This document shows, in pieces, positions 1 through 12,654 of a DNA stretch of 64,000 nucleotides (positions are counted from its first letter, which is position 1; every line of letters starts with the position of its first letter). Below the pieces are notes generated by a model, which worked only from the letters and a program-made list of their open reading frames with translations, was not told the DNA's origin and did not search any database. Source of the DNA: Triglochin maritima. Lineage: Eukaryota > Streptophyta > Magnoliopsida > Alismatales > Juncaginaceae. A program made the translations under genes and the position numbers. The DNA is taken from assembly GCA_963682175.1 (NCBI GenBank), contig OY821772.1, forward strand, positions 48,320,925 through 48,384,924, read 5' to 3'.

Positions 1-630
1 CTTTAAGCTAGTTATAAATATGTGACTTAACTCAAATCACATTGTGCACATTATAACTTTGCTTTATCAAGGGGCCCACTAATATCATTACTCAATTAAG
101 AGGGGCAATGATAATCTTTTGACTAACTATCTTCTCCAACAAAAGTTGTACTTAACCAACTAATGCCTTTACACTACACTTATCGATAGTTCAAGACACT
201 AATCTAATTAAGTATTCCTTAAGCGATCGGATATAAGTCTCATATCAAAGGACCAAAGACACAGTAAAATATTAATGACACAGAAACACATTTCTATAAT
301 ATTTTACTTATTAGGTATATTTAGTATACAAAAGTAATATTTTCCTCTTTTGCATACCCGTGTCGCCACTCACTTGTAGAGCTACAATGATCTATGACCA
401 ACACGACAATCTTAACTCGGTAATTAATGTCCCATGTTAATTACCATGATTGCGAATATCTTTTGTTTTATGTAAACCAATATCTTTTAGAGCTCTACGG
501 TTAAAGACCAAGAGTCTCTTCCTTAACTCTTCTAAAAGACGAATAACATAAACAAGGAATAAAATGATTTCTCATTCAATTCATAATAATTGACATTTAA
601 AAGTAAAACTTTTAGAACACATTCCCTTCA
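1..630 (-). mobile_element. Partial LTR, cut by the window start
   Basis: This stretch matches 18190-18819 base for base in length, with roughly twenty substitutions. Both copies stop at the same point, ending in ACATTCCCTTCA, after which the flanks are unrelated. Read on the minus strand the element begins TGAAGGGAATG, as an LTR should. The remainder lies outside the window to the left. The bases just right of 630 do not look like a primer-binding site or polypurine tract. Confidence 0.7.
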
Positions 631-856
631 CCATATGTCACAAGCAGGGTTATTGGCGGCTAAGGTTGGCTAAACCAATGTCCAGTACTAGTCGGTGTGT
701 CTTGGGCCGCCACTTGGCTGGAGAGTGGGAATGTTGATGGCAATTATAGAGCGAGTTTTCAATTGAAAACCAATTGGTGTTATATTTTCTAATGAGAAAT
801 ATTATTAAGACACCTTCCACGTATGAACTCGTTTGGTGAGGTGATTGGGTATGCGA

Positions 857-1727
857 GTTGTGTGTTTGGATAGAAAGTAGAGAGAAGGGAAAAGAAGAAA
901 ATTATTTTGGAGAGAAAAGAAGAAAAAAGAAGAAGTAGAAGTAGGTTGTAAATGTGTAAGATTTTATCCGCAATCCGTTCCGTTTAACGTGGATTGCAGA
1001 CAAAATATTGTTACCCGCCAACCCGTCACCCGCACAACCCGCATAATAAGCGGGGCAGGTTGTGGTTTTCTCGTACCCGTCCCGCATAACCCGCAACCCG
1101 CATAAGTCTTATATTTTGTTTGATTTTTTGTATTTAGTTTTGATTTTGTTTGTATTTAGCTTTGATTTTTTTGTATATAGCTTTAAAAACATACATTGAT
1201 TGATTTTTTCCTTGATTTTTGTACTTAGCATTGATTAAAATAGTCAACGTTAAAGAAAATAAATTGTTTTTTGTATTTAACTTTAATAAAATATTAAACC
1301 CGCAAACCCGCCTTGCATAGCCTAGTCCATTCTTACGTGAGACGGGTAGTGAATTTTTTTTGACCATGCCCTGTCATGCCTACCTGCTTAACTTTGGCGG
1401 GACAAGTAGCGGTGGGTGAAAACCCACCCCACCCCCGCGTACAACCGTAAGTAGAAGTGTTGTTTTTTTTTAGATAGAAATATGCAAAGAAGAAATAAAA
1501 GTAACTTTTGACACTATTACCAATGTATCGACCATTGTATTGATCTTTATTTCATTTTGGAGCATGCACTGAAAAATCAACTTTCTCTTCGAATCAACTT
1601 TTGTATTGAAGACTTTTTTCTCCACTTCTCTCACATTCTCTCCTAAAAACCTATCCAAACAAGAGAAACTTTATTTTCTCTCAATGTTTTTTATTCTCTC
1701 TTCTTTTCTTCTATCTAAACACACCAT
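857..1727. mobile_element. MITE-like inverted-repeat element with nested CCCGC-rich relic
   Basis: The left end reads GTGTGTTTGGATAGAAAG and the right end, on the other strand, GTGTGTTTAGATAGAAG. Both continue into A/G-rich arms of about 50 bp. Between them, 950-1450 is a separate block rich in CCCGCAACCCGC-type words at both its ends, in the style of decayed hAT MITEs. No clear target duplication was found for either. No transposase is present. Confidence 0.4.
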
Positions 1728-3232
1728 CTAAAATAAAATAAAGAAAAGGTTTACATCTCAAAACTTGTAAGATGCCTTGAATTAAGTGTAGCGGTGGAGT
1801 ATTGGCAAAACCAATCGGTAGAGTGCAGAAACAATACATCCCTTTTGCATTCCGAGTGCCAATTAAGTTGCCAACTTGACGGTTCAGTGTGCGGGTATCT
1901 TGGGAGAGTTTTGGACTAAAATTAGGACTTAATGCACTAACATGAACATACCCCTTTACCCAATCACTGTTCAAAACTTCATTAGAGGCTAACCACCACG
2001 TTATTGTAAAGAAGATTTGTGGATTTGTAATGAAGAGATATACCAGACATCCTCTCCGTGGATTTATGCTACGGGTTTTGACATTCGCGACGGCAAATAA
2101 GTGTTGGTAAAAACTATTCTGCTGTTATTATGTAAAGTGTTGGTGATCATGACATAACACTATTGAGATTTTAGTTTTTATTGTCGTCATTAATTTTGTG
2201 CTCTCATACCACTTGAGGACTGATAATTGTAACACGATCTATAAGAGAATCTGAGATCAAATATCTACACACATCAGAGATCTCAAATGTTTTATCATGT
2301 ACTACATTAGTACACCCAAAAGGTCAATGGGAGATCCCATGTCTTACTTGTAGATCTTTAAGAGATACAGAGGGCGAACTTTTTTGGGTACATTTAGTTA
2401 TTTTTTAATCGTTTTAAAAAAATCATTTTCATGAAAGGATCATTGATCCAATGCAAGTAAAATGAATATCTAATTATATGACTTCAGTGATTGGTAACAT
2501 TAATTAAATTTAGAATTGCTTGTTAAAATTTACTCATATTGCAATTTATACTAGTTTTATACTAGTCGTTTTTACAATTCCTCCCAATTTATTTTTTCTA
2601 CTTTCCAGTTAATTATAACTAAGATTATAACTCCAGTCTCCAGCTTTTCTTTCTCTTGGTTTCAATATTTAGATTCCATTACAATCCCAAAGTTTCCCCC
2701 TTACTAACATTGGGTTCCATTATGACTCCGAAGTTTTTTATTATTCCTGTGATATTATCAATGCTACTCTACATCAGCAGCGATACCAGGTAGATTTGAC
2801 TTTGATAAGGTCTAACATAGACTTGGGCAATAAGCTAACACTATTCCTTAACAAGAAGGCAAACTTAATTATTTTGATTTGTTAGAAAAGAATAAAATTT
2901 GTAGCAGTTATGCTCTGTTAGTGTTAGGCTAACAAAAGTCTTTTTTAAATACCAATTATTCCATTTATTACATTATACATTTAGAAGAGCATACTCCAAC
3001 AGCAATCTGCTGAAGACTACGTACATTGTTCCCTCCTGAAAAATTTCAACAAAGGTACAATTCAAGATGGGAAACAATGTGTCAACGTTATTAACAAATT
3101 TTCTCAATAAGAGAACCATTTCAGTTGCTGAAAATTTTAACAATAAGAGAAGTAGAAAATGAAATACTTTTCTAACCATATACCATGTACAAGAACTGAA
3201 CTTCTTAGTTTAATTACAAGCATTCCAGTTGA
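1728..3232. other. Gene-free stretch downstream of the PLATZ gene
   Basis: AT-rich sequence without recognisable protein similarity. An 87-codon open frame on the minus strand (1711-1974) resembles no family I know and starts from a non-ATG codon. The part nearest 3232 presumably includes the 3' untranslated region of the PLATZ gene. Confidence 0.4.
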
Positions 3233-4488
3233 TTAGCAAGCTCCCATTGGTGCTCTATGTGGTGTGCCCTTTCGCCTTTTCGTTGCTCGTTTTAACATGG
3301 GTTCCAGTGGCGAAACTCGACCACCTTGGTATCTGAACTCTGCCTTTCTCTTGAAGTTTTGCCAGTGAGAAACCGTGTTCTGTTCGTCTTTCTCGAGTTC
3401 GCCATCTCTTATTTCAGTTGTAGTAGTCTTCACCATCTAAATTACCAATTAAAGAAAAGGAAAGTCAAAAGGTTGTTCTGTTTGCTTATTCATCCATTTT
3501 ATTGTAGAAAGTTGGTTGATTGTGCTTTTATGGGCATCTTTGTTCCAAAAATAACATGATTCCATGAATGATAATTTGGTGGTTGTGATACAGAGTTTTG
3601 GAATAACATGCTCGATGTTAAGCAAATTTTAAGCCTTACAACTAATACGATTCCATAAGAAATAATTGAGTAGTTGAGGTACAATGATTGGTAATAGCAT
3701 GGTGAATATAACAAATTGACAATTTTTTGCACCTTACAGCCAACAATATTCTACTAGGAATGATAAAATAGTTAGGGTCCATCTTCAGAAATAACATGCT
3801 GGATTTTACAATGTTATATGATGCCTTTTAGACTAGCAAGACTAATTCCATGGATAAATAAGCGAATGGTTTCTTGTGATGCATTTGTTGGTAAAACATC
3901 CTGAATGTTATGATGTTGTTATTTCAACTTTACAACTAACAGGATTCTATTGGAAAAATACTTCGATTGTTGTGACACATTAATTACTTTGATAAATGAT
4001 AACTAACATGCTGAATGTGACAATGTTCTTTACCTTGCAACCCAATGAGCAAAAGGAAAGTGCATCAAGAAGGCTCCTCTTGCAGTGACTGCAAGCATTT
4101 GTCGCAGTCTTCCCAGGCCTTGGTTGCGGTCTCTCATTCAGGAAAATTATACGAGCACCATTGATAACATACGTTTGCACACCGGAAATGTCCAAATGCT
4201 TCTGAATTTCAGCCACGCGGATCACATCATGGTACGACGACCTTCTTATCTATGTTCAGATGGAATGAAGTAAAAAAAAAATCATCTTATAGAATGGTGC
4301 CAAAAGAAGATGAAGCTTACCTGAATCACCCGGTGATCACGATGATCAATCAGGCACGACGAACATAGAGCACCATTTGAGCAATCAAGGCAATACATGT
4401 TGCATTCGTTCCGGCTCAAACCTCCATGGAACTTGCACGGACTAAAGAATTCTGCACGCAAAAGAGGGCGTAACCATGGAGGCCACAT
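3233..4488 (-). CDS. PLATZ-family zinc-dependent DNA-binding transcription factor
   Basis: PLATZ proteins are plant-specific, zinc-dependent nuclear proteins that bind A/T-rich DNA and usually repress transcription. Three coding exons on the minus strand join in phase 0: 4321-4488, 4034-4249 and 3233-3436, each with GT-AG introns, giving about 195 residues. Exon 1 opens with [13 protein letters not shown] and a Cys/His array (C18, H21, C29, C33, C36, C42, C45, H49, H52) like a B-box. Exon 2 starts with the family motif [11 protein letters not shown] and continues through [10 protein letters not shown] and CSLGCK. Exon 3 ends with the diagnostic basic tail [13 protein letters not shown]. The start is the ATG at 4488, just inside the exon after a CATAG acceptor. 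The C-terminus stops three residues after PMG, slightly shorter than many relatives. Family identity is firm; the target genes are unknown. Confidence 0.9.
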
Positions 4489-4700
4489 TTTACTATGACA
4501 AGTCCCCAAAAATTGTATGTAACTCGCAAGCCAAAATTTGGATGATATTACAGCAAATGAGGCTTCAAATTTTAAGAGGGAAAAGTAGAGGAAAGGAAGA
4601 AACTATGGCTTGCTTATATGCAGTAGTTTAGGAGAGAGAGAGAGGATGTGGTCTCACCTTTTGATGACAATTGTGGAATGAGCTGTTTCTTGTTGAGGCT
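4489..4700 (-). other. Probable 5' leader intron and non-coding first exon of the PLATZ gene
   Basis: On the minus strand, AAAAG followed by GTGAGACC at about 4660 is a good splice donor. A CATAG acceptor lies just before the PLATZ start codon. Together they suggest an untranslated first exon above 4660 and a leader intron of about 160 bases. A run of GA repeats lies inside that intron. Confidence 0.4.
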
Positions 4701-6517
4701 TGGGGCCAACTTTTGATATTATATTACATAAAGAAATGATATATGAGCATCACTACATTAACAACCCCTTGAAACACGTTGGTGGGTTGAAAGGATTCAT
4801 CATCAGCAACAACAACACATAATGCAAATTTATTTAAGTCTTCCACCCATCATATAATAGTGTTAATGGTTCCTTCTCCACTTGTTTATTTATTTATTTA
4901 TTCTTTTTGATATCCAATCGCCCATTGTGGGTGTTTCCACTTTCTACTAATTAGGATCCCACTTCATGTCCAAAACAATGGCATTATTGCATTGGCAATT
5001 CGGAAATATTAGTTCAGATGTTATTTTTCACCCACAACTGATTCATTTTGTTATCACTTCACATAAACTGTCAATGATAAATATGTGTTCTGATCTATTC
5101 AAGCCTCTAACAGTATTATGAACTTATGATTAGCGCAATAAGAGACTCGATGTGATTGCTGTGGTGTTCCAGTGATTTGATGAGATAAAACTTCATGGTT
5201 TTGTTGATGCAATGATATCATGGTTTTGTTGATGCAATGATATCAAAAAATAAATAAAAAATACAGAACTAAATGCAGAAAGGACACGAAGCGAGCTTTA
5301 GCAGATATTAGTTGTTTTTTTCAGCCTTTTTTTCAGACAATGAACTAAAAGATCACAAAATCCAAGTAAATAAGCATTTGGAAGTTCTCAACTAGTCAAG
5401 GTTAGAATAAGAATCTAAACACTTACAAAGAGTAGATGGAGAAAAAAATAGGGTGAACTAATATTTAACTCCATGGCTTTTGTAATGGTTGGTCTGTTTT
5501 AGTTCACCTAGCACACCTAACAATAACAATAAGAACAACAATTACCAAATCAGATCAATCCAAGGGTTGCTGTTGGGATTCCGGTTGATGAAATCAACCG
5601 CCTGATAATGTCAGAATTCATAAAACCGAAGCTGGGCATCTAAGGTCAGAGAAAAACATTTGAATTTTGCAGAAGTTAAAACACGTACCCTTGCTTTTTT
5701 TGATCTGACAGTGAAAAATCACATAGTTCTCATGGAAGATCAAAATAAAATGGTTTCTTATATTTACAATGCCGTTGGCAATGCACTACTGAAATGGGAA
5801 AAGGTGAAAAATAAAAATTAATTTGAACAAATAACAGAAAGGGTTATGGTGGCATCAACAGGCCGTCATAGAAAAAGTAGCTGAAGTGCTATTCAAATTG
5901 TTAGGTGCACACTGAATGCAGATAAGAAAGCACAAACAAACATAATCATGCTTTGTTCCTTTAAATAAGAAAGACAGCAGAAATGGGTAGTTGGCATAAA
6001 GCAAAAAAGCTCATTCAAATCGTCAGCACATGAGATTAGGAAAATAAATAACAGTGAGGCTGCAACAAACATCCATTTATGTTAGAAATTGATATTGACA
6101 ATTTAAGATAACTTTGAGTTTCAATTTCGGGGAAACCTACAGTAATTGATATTTGTGTTCCGTTCTCGAGTATAGGATTAAAAAAGGTTAGCATTCAAAT
6201 AAAAAAATGAGCTCATGACCACTAAAACAATCCAAACTATCAAACATTGTTTTCAGACTTTTATTCCAAAGAAGGGAATATGCACAAATTTAAAGAAAAC
6301 AAGAAAGAGACATAAATGGGCAAATCTCAATAAATTGGTCCAAAAATGTCAATGTTCAAAAAATAAATGGTTGGCGAATAGCTCAACGAAATTTCGTATG
6401 TTTTTTAATGAAAAATCAAAGTGTGATGACAAGAAAATAATAAAATGTTGTTAAAACTATGGTATCATTGTGGAACACCGAAAGTCATACATATTTACAA
6501 ATTATAATATATATATA
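4701..6517. other. Intergenic stretch, no gene seen
   Basis: AT-rich DNA with a TTTA microsatellite near 4890 and a short tandem duplication at 5193-5242. No open frame resembles a known protein. It contains the upstream region of the PLATZ gene. Confidence 0.5.
5193..5242. repeat. 25-bp tandem duplication
   Basis: Two direct copies of a 25-bp unit, beginning TCATGGTTTTG and ending GCAATGATA, lie head to tail without spacer. Confidence 0.9.
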
Positions 6518-6719
6518 CAGGAATTCTCTAACGAGCCTAGGGCCTAATTTATCTAAATTAAGCCCCCACAATATCCACCACTCATTTCAAATTATAAGGT
6601 AGATTAAGAAAAAAAATAGTTATGCTAATGAATGGTGAGATTAACTGTAATTAAGATCCAATGGTGAGATGTAGGGGGTTTAAATTAAATTTGATGAGCC
6701 CTGGGCTCACTAGAGCTTG

Positions 6720-6724
<5 letters not shown>
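6518..6724. mobile_element. MITE inserted in a TA tract
   Basis: The two ends are imperfect inverted repeats of about 45 bp. The left reads CTCTAACGAGCCTAGGGC and the right, reverse-complemented, CTCTAGTGAGCCCAGGGC. Both ends abut TA dinucleotide runs, fitting a TA target as used by Tc1/mariner-type MITEs, though the surrounding repeat makes the duplication untestable. No coding capacity. Confidence 0.6.

Positions 6725-6756
<32 letters not shown>
6724..6756. repeat. TA dinucleotide microsatellite
   Basis: About sixteen TA units directly beside the MITE end. Confidence 0.95.
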
Positions 6757-6758
<2 letters not shown>

Positions 6759-7249
6759 TTAGTCAAATGGAAATAGAAGTTGAAATTGATACATCTCAGC
6801 ATGCTAGTATCTATATAACATACAAACAAAAGAAAATACTAGATTAGTATGTATAACATTTAAAAAATATATGTCAAGGATGCTTGCCAAGTTTCCAACT
6901 GGAAATTGTCTTTGATCAATGCTGAGCCTACCTACAAAGTTAAATAACAATCTACTTTGACCATGGAGTGATGTGGATCGAAGAATAAACACACAAAACA
7001 CAAGCAAACGACTGAGCAAAATCCATAAACAAACCAGGTAACATAAGATCTATGTGAATAGACAATGTAGCAAAGCAACTGGGAAAAAATAAAACTAATA
7101 ATAGATGAAGGTTGGGGTTACTCTTTTCTCTCTTGCATTTTATTTTTGGTGGTTATAACTTCTACGACCTCACAACAAATAACATTTTCATGTCAACCCC
7201 ATTACCAGCACCAATATATAACTTAAACCTTAGTATTAAGGTTTTGCAA

Positions 7250-7450
7250 TAGCATAAAACCCTTGAATTTGATCTACATGTTTGATCGGTCGACTGCAAG
7301 ACCGGGCTGGTCTACTATTGTGTTTAACCTGTCGCCTCTTTGGAAGAATTCCTGGAGTGGTCGACCATTGCCTCTATCCGTTAGTTCACTATTGACTAGT
7401 CAAGGCTATAAAACTTCTCTAATCAATCTACTGCTCGCCAAAATTGACGA
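7250..7450 (+). repeat. Decayed LTR-like fragment with palindrome motifs
   Basis: Contains degenerate copies of the CGGTCGACCG palindrome at 7286, 7309 and 7358, followed by GGCTATAAAAC near 7403, which looks like a TATA box. The order motif-then-TATA repeats what is seen in the clear LTRs of this window. No LTR ends or target duplication could be defined. Confidence 0.3.
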
Positions 7451-7937
7451 TCAATGTACTTAGGCAATAGCTTTCACCCATTCTCCTTGAGCTTGATCCA
7501 CATCCAGTAGGTCTCAAATTTCATTTTTCTCCCATTGGTCTCCCTTGCTTACAGCAAGCCTTAACTCATCACGAGTTAAAATTGATAGATAACTCCAACA
7601 CGGAGGACTTTAAAGTTGAAGCATTACAATTTACAAGGTATCTTGGGATTAGAAAACAAGAGAATTGACATAATGCCATCATGAAAAAAGTAACACTTGG
7701 TTGAAGACGTATAATAAAATAGGTGAGCACAAGACATATCAATTATCTTCTCTAATAGAAAATGAATCGTTACATTGTTGTATGGAAACAAAGAGATGGT
7801 AAGTAGATAAAAGAAAAAATAAAGAAGATAAAATCAGGCTATGTACAACAGGTAGTTGCAGTATATGCTGTTTACAACCTTTAAAAGAGTTAACTCAACC
7901 TTAGCTGCATCATGCAGAAATGCAAACAAGTTGCTCT

Positions 7938-9301
7938 TTAGGCTTCTACACTCAGGCTCCTCATATTATCATTGACTTCTGACGTCATTTCAGTGTCACT
8001 CACTTCATCTGCCTCTTGTTCAGATTCGGCAACTCCGTTCGATTTCTGTTTCATGCCTTTTCCCATAACCAATCGAACAGGTATTCCTTGTATTTCCTAA
8101 GGATGTTTTGATAATTAAGAGCTAATTTCGTGTTACTCTTGAAAAAAATCCAATTTGAAAATTGTAGAGTGAAACAATTGGTTAGGTATATTAAGAAATT
8201 CTTACCTTCCCATCCAGAGCAGCTATTGCAGCCTCAGCCTCTTCTTTGGTTGCAAAAGAGGCAAATCCGTAACCCGCTGTTCTTCTGGGATTGGTACGGA
8301 AAATGACTTCAACCGACAAAACATTTGGATTGAAAGCTGTGAAGAATTCCCGAAGATCACGGGACCTCGTCCTCCAATTCAGATTTCCCACGAAAACATT
8401 GTGTCGCTTAACAGGTTCCGGCCTTACATAAGGTTTCTTCTTAAGAGACCTTGCAAATTCCACCTTTATCGTTCGACCATCTATTTCCTACGGAACCACC
8501 ACCAGCTCTTAAGTGTTGACACAGACGAAAATCAAATGATTAAGAATTGGCATGACAGAAGAACACGTAACTTGCATATTTAGACCATTAATAGCTTTCA
8601 TCGCTTCTTTCTCTGATCCCATCGTGACGAATGCTAATCCCCTATTCCTCGTACTGTTGTGCATCGATAGCTTCATCAAACAACCAAAACACAACAAAAG
8701 AACTTCAGTAAATACAATCATTAGCAGAATGAAAGTACTTCAAAATTTTCAACTTTAACCAACTGCCCACCCTTCACAAAATCGTTGCCTACATCAACCC
8801 AAAACAAACTTAAACAATATATATAAACCCATAAAAGTCAACAAAAATGTTCAATTCCTTCATTTATCCGAAAACAAATCAAATTACAATGAAAACTTCT
8901 ATAAAACAAACATATTTTCCACCCAAAGAAAGGCAAAAAAAAGAGAGAAGAATTTTAATTGGAAAAAAGAAGCAAACCTCAACATCATCGACGGAACCGT
9001 ATTTCTCAAACAAACATCTAACGTCATCAGCAGTGGCAGTCCAAGGAATGTTCTGGGCGACCACTCTGGTCCGGTTCCCTTCTGCGCTCTTCTCCTCCTC
9101 CTCCTCCCGTTCCACGGCGGCCACGGGAGAGGCGGCGCAGTGGAGGGGCTTGGCGGAGAAGAACCACTGGTGGGCGCCGGAAGGGAAGACGTGGAGAGGG
9201 AGGGAAGGGGAGGAGGAGGGGCCCACCGCGACGGGGAGAGGGTTCCGGAGGGAACATGGGGTCGGGAAGGGTTGGAGGAAGCCCAGAAGTTGGAACGCCA
9301 T
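7938..9301 (-). CDS. Chloroplast RNA-binding protein with two RRM domains (CP33-type cpRNP)
   Basis: cpRNPs are nucleus-encoded plastid proteins that bind, stabilise and help edit chloroplast mRNAs. Four coding exons on the minus strand join in phase 0: 8978-9301, 8572-8670, 8206-8487 and 7938-8096, giving 287 residues. Residues 1-60 are rich in Ser, Pro and Ala with few acids, as in a plastid transit peptide, and a Glu run follows at 64-70. RRM1 has RNP2 VVAQNI near 80 and RNP1 NRGLAFVTM near 117. RRM2 has RNP2 VFVGNL at 172-177 and RNP1 AGYGFASF near 212. The tail of about 50 residues is acidic. The layout and spacing resemble the Arabidopsis CP33B/CP33C group, whereas CP28-31 types have an acidic N-terminal domain. 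The start is the first ATG, giving a proper targeting sequence. No defects seen. Confidence 0.88.
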
Positions 9302-11094
9302 TGGAGTGGAGTGGAGGCGACACGGTTGGAGATTTACCAGATTTTGGTCGAGTTCGTGTTCCTTGCTTGTTCTCTCTTCCTTTTTTTTTCTTTTTTGTTT
9401 GTCTGGATAAGTTCAGATAAAAAAAATTGATTTTTTTTTCAAAAAAATTATATAATAACAAAGAATATAAATCTTTTGAAATTTATTTAGTAAAATATGA
9501 TACATATAAACGAGATATCATTTTTATTAAGAAAAAATGACATCACAGAAAATGATAAAAACACTTTAGATGTCATTTTTGAATACCACAAATTAAGAGA
9601 CATGATTAATCAAGACGGATTCACAACCAATTAAGTTAGTATTACCACAAATAGATTTGTGGTAAAATACTTCCAAAAATTATGAAATTCTGACAATTAA
9701 TTAGTTGAAATATAAGAAATACATTATAAAACCTTAAGTATATACAATATATTTTTAAACTGAAAAAATGAAGTAATGTACCAAAATACTTAATTTGGGT
9801 TAAGATGGGTATACAGTAGAAGTTTCATGGTATTTGTGTTAGGTTACCTCGATCATCTTCTTTCTTCGTATTAATTGTTCTTAATTATTTTATGTTCATT
9901 TATTAATTTCCTCTCTATCGTTGCTTTTAGAACTTTTGTGTACGGGGATGTTTAGATCATGATCTATATATAAGTATATTATGTGTCAACGGGATGCTTT
10001 AGTGAACTTTTTATACAATTAGTTCGTTGTATATTATGTGTCAACAAATATAAAAAATCATTGTATTTACATTTGAATCTTTTTATTATTTAGAAAATGT
10101 TATTACCTATTATAAGAAATAAAAAAATCCACGTAGCATGTAGGTGAAGTTTTGTACACCCTGCATGCATGCATGTATCGTCACGTATTATTTCCAATGC
10201 AAAAATGACGTCTTGGATGTCGTTTTTATTCTTTTCTGAAAATATCTGTCGTTAAAAGATAAACATGTGTGATGTTGGGTTTTTTATTAATAAAAACGGT
10301 ATCACAAGTGTTTATATGTTTCATATTTTGTCAAAAAAAAATAACTTTCATTTTTTTTATAATTATTTAAAAAAATCCATTTTTTTCTAAGTGGATTTTT
10401 TATTCCCCCCCCCCCCCCAACTAAAATCACATTTTTATAATAATAATAATAATAATAATATATATGGGGGAATTATTTTTAAAATACCCTTTAAATGAAT
10501 TTCTATGATGGATTAGGAAAATTAATTATCAATTTTAGATAGAAATCCTTATACCTTTTTTAAACTACCATGAAAGCTGCTGAACTTCTGCTACGTCCAC
10601 TGTATCTCTAGTAGAAGACGTCGAAGCTCCAGAAAATTTCGTTGGAAACGCATACAACACGCTACTTTCAAGTTTTGTTTTGTTTTGTTGTAATAAAAGG
10701 ATATGGGTTGAAATATATATTAATAAAACAAAGTAACAAACCTCTAATGAAATGCTACCGTGAAGTTAATAGAATTCCTAAAGGCCTATCTTCTAGAGGT
10801 ATCAACTTATGTAGGTATTAATTAACCATTGCTGAGATCCTATGCACTATATATTTTAACGCTAAGCATGATAAAAGTGAAATCATTGGGTAGGTATTAG
10901 TTAACTATGCTAATTGCCAAAAATGCTAATTGCCAATAATACAATATCGTGTGAATTCCCGTCGTCTAGTAACGTGAATTTTGGTCGTCTAATCACCCGC
11001 TCAATGGCAATTATGGAGTGAGAATTTTGTCACAATATTGTCTTGTAGACATATGTAATATTTTCATCATAAGCAATATAGATAATATTTCTAA
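9302..11094. other. AT-rich intergenic stretch with simple repeats
   Basis: Upstream of the cpRNP gene. It holds a run of fourteen C at 10405-10418, an AAT trinucleotide repeat at about 10437-10460 and many short A/T runs. No gene is recognisable. Confidence 0.6.
10405..10418. repeat. Poly-C tract (14 C)
   Basis: Fourteen consecutive C residues in otherwise AT-rich DNA. The length is prone to sequencing error. Confidence 0.8.
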
Positions 11095-11517
11095 GACCAT
11101 CACTAACCATGACCTGGACGACTCGGTCATCAGTTCTCTCTTTCTTTAAAATCAGCTTTTTCTCTCTTCCACATCAGCTTTCTCTTTCCTCAACCAACAT
11201 TCTTCTCTTTCTTACATTATTCATCTTTTAACCACAACTCAACACAACCCACAACAATCTACCTCTCTCCTCAACATCATCTTTTATTTCCACTAACTTT
11301 TATTATATTCCAAAATGAATTATATTTACTCAAAACATTAATAATTCAAACAAATATTTATTAATAAGCAAATAATCATTTTTATCAATAAAAAACAAAA
11401 TACATATTTATTTAAACCATTATACGTAGCGTAATACAATAAAATATTACATTACCTTAATTTCATTAAAATGAAAATGCATACTACTAAAAAAAATTAA
11501 TTTGAGGTTCCCCCGAA

Positions 11518-11852
11518 TCATTGCCATATGTGCTTGATCAAGTCACATCTTAGGGCGAGATGCCTGTTTTTTTCACGAATGCGTTCTCTGGTGTCCATGT
11601 ACGTATCAAGATTGACAACACGACCGGTGGAGAACTGATTCGAACCCAGAGATGTGCCCCCTAAGTTGGGCGGGAGGTCCTGATCAAACTCTGTTGTATC
11701 ATAAATAGTGGAATATGAGTCTCGTTCGTCCTCTACTATAATGTTGTGCATTATGATGCACACAGTGATGATCTTGCTCAGCAGGTCAACGTTCCACGCA
11801 AGAGCAGGAGCTTTTATGATTGCCCACCGTGCCTGCAGTACTCCACTAAACG
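11518..11852 (-). pseudogene. Harbinger transposase, C-terminal fragment
   Basis: The minus-strand frame carries hallmarks of the HARBI1-like DDE nuclease C-terminus: GVLQARWAIIKAPA, then CIIMHNIIVEDERDSY with the conserved His-Asn and acidic cluster, and near the end DLIKHIWQ, where a TGA replaces the usual Arg codon. About 110 codons remain of a protein usually near 400. Everything upstream of the GVLQ motif is missing, including most of the catalytic domain. It is joined directly to the accessory ORF on the other strand. Confidence 0.8.
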
Positions 11853-12215
11853 AAGTCGGACGGGGTCATTCGAAGAGGAAGGCCATGAAAGCTCGCCTCA
11901 TAATTTTCCTCAACCTCGTCCTACCGGTATCAAAAAACCAAAAAGAAAGGTAAAACGGTAGCCGATGATGAAGAAGTGCATGTTACAAACCTGGTTGCTC
12001 GTCTTGCTGAACACACCACCGTAAAAGACAAAGAACTGACATTCAGAGAACGCAAGTTAGAGTTTCAAAGAAAGAAAGAGAACCGACATGCTAAGGAAAA
12101 ACTCTATGATATATACGTACAACTACTGAAGGTTAAAGAGCTGGGTTTAATGACAGAGGATGACGAAATTCAGCTAGCAAATGTACGTAAGGAGTTGATG
12201 TCATTTTCCGTTTAA
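11850..12215 (+). pseudogene. Harbinger accessory protein (NAM-associated/SANT-type ORF1), C-terminal fragment
   Basis: The plus-strand frames show KRSRTGSF, RPTGIKKPKRK, and then, after a frameshift and stop near 11960, a charged helical tail (VARLAEHTTVKDKEL through LMTEDDEIQLANVRKELM). This matches the C-terminal NAM-associated region of the DNA-binding protein that partners Harbinger transposases. The N-terminal Myb/SANT domain is missing. It cannot make a working protein because of the frameshift. Confidence 0.65.
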
Positions 12216-12654
12216 GCGTTGTAAATGTGCTTTAAATTCAATTAAGCGGTGTATTGTAGCATCATTCCAATCCAAGTGTGCTAATATAGTTTTAATATCA
12301 AATTATTTACGAAATAATATCCCCACTTATTTAAACTAAATACAAATTAAATACAACATCTTCAACAAATAAATAATACCCAACATATTTAAACCAAATA
12401 AAAATTAAACCCAACATCTCCAACAAAAAAATCAATCTAACATCTAAAACAAATATTTAACCAATAAATATTTAACAAATAAATAAAACTAAAAACTAAA
12501 AAAAACTAAAAAAAAACAACAACCCGGACGCGCCACGTGGCGCGTCCGGGTTGGATGACCCGGACAACCGGGTCGTCGACCCGGGCGAAGATGACCTGGG
12601 TCATCTTCGACCCACCTGGGTCGACCGGGGATTTAATCCCGTTAAGGGATGCCC

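Larger units (their letters stand above)
11095..12654. mobile_element. Internally deleted PIF/Harbinger transposon
   Basis: Flanked by a TAA target duplication at 11092-11094 and 12655-12657, the 3-bp size typical of PIF/Harbinger. The ends are imperfect inverted repeats: GACCATCACTAACC on the left, GGGCATCCCTTAACGGG on the right read inward. Inside are C-terminal remnants of both proteins such elements carry: the transposase on the minus strand and the SANT/NAM-type accessory protein on the plus strand. The right end includes a GC-rich hairpin (12523-12552) with GGACGCGCCACGTGGCGCGTCC at its core. Neither ORF is intact, so the element could only move with help in trans. Confidence 0.8.

Noticed and set aside
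9027..9461. Long open frames on both strands over the GC-rich start of the cpRNP gene
   Set aside because: They are shadows of the transit-peptide exon at 8978-9301, in other frames and rich in Arg/Pro/Gly as expected from GC-rich codons.
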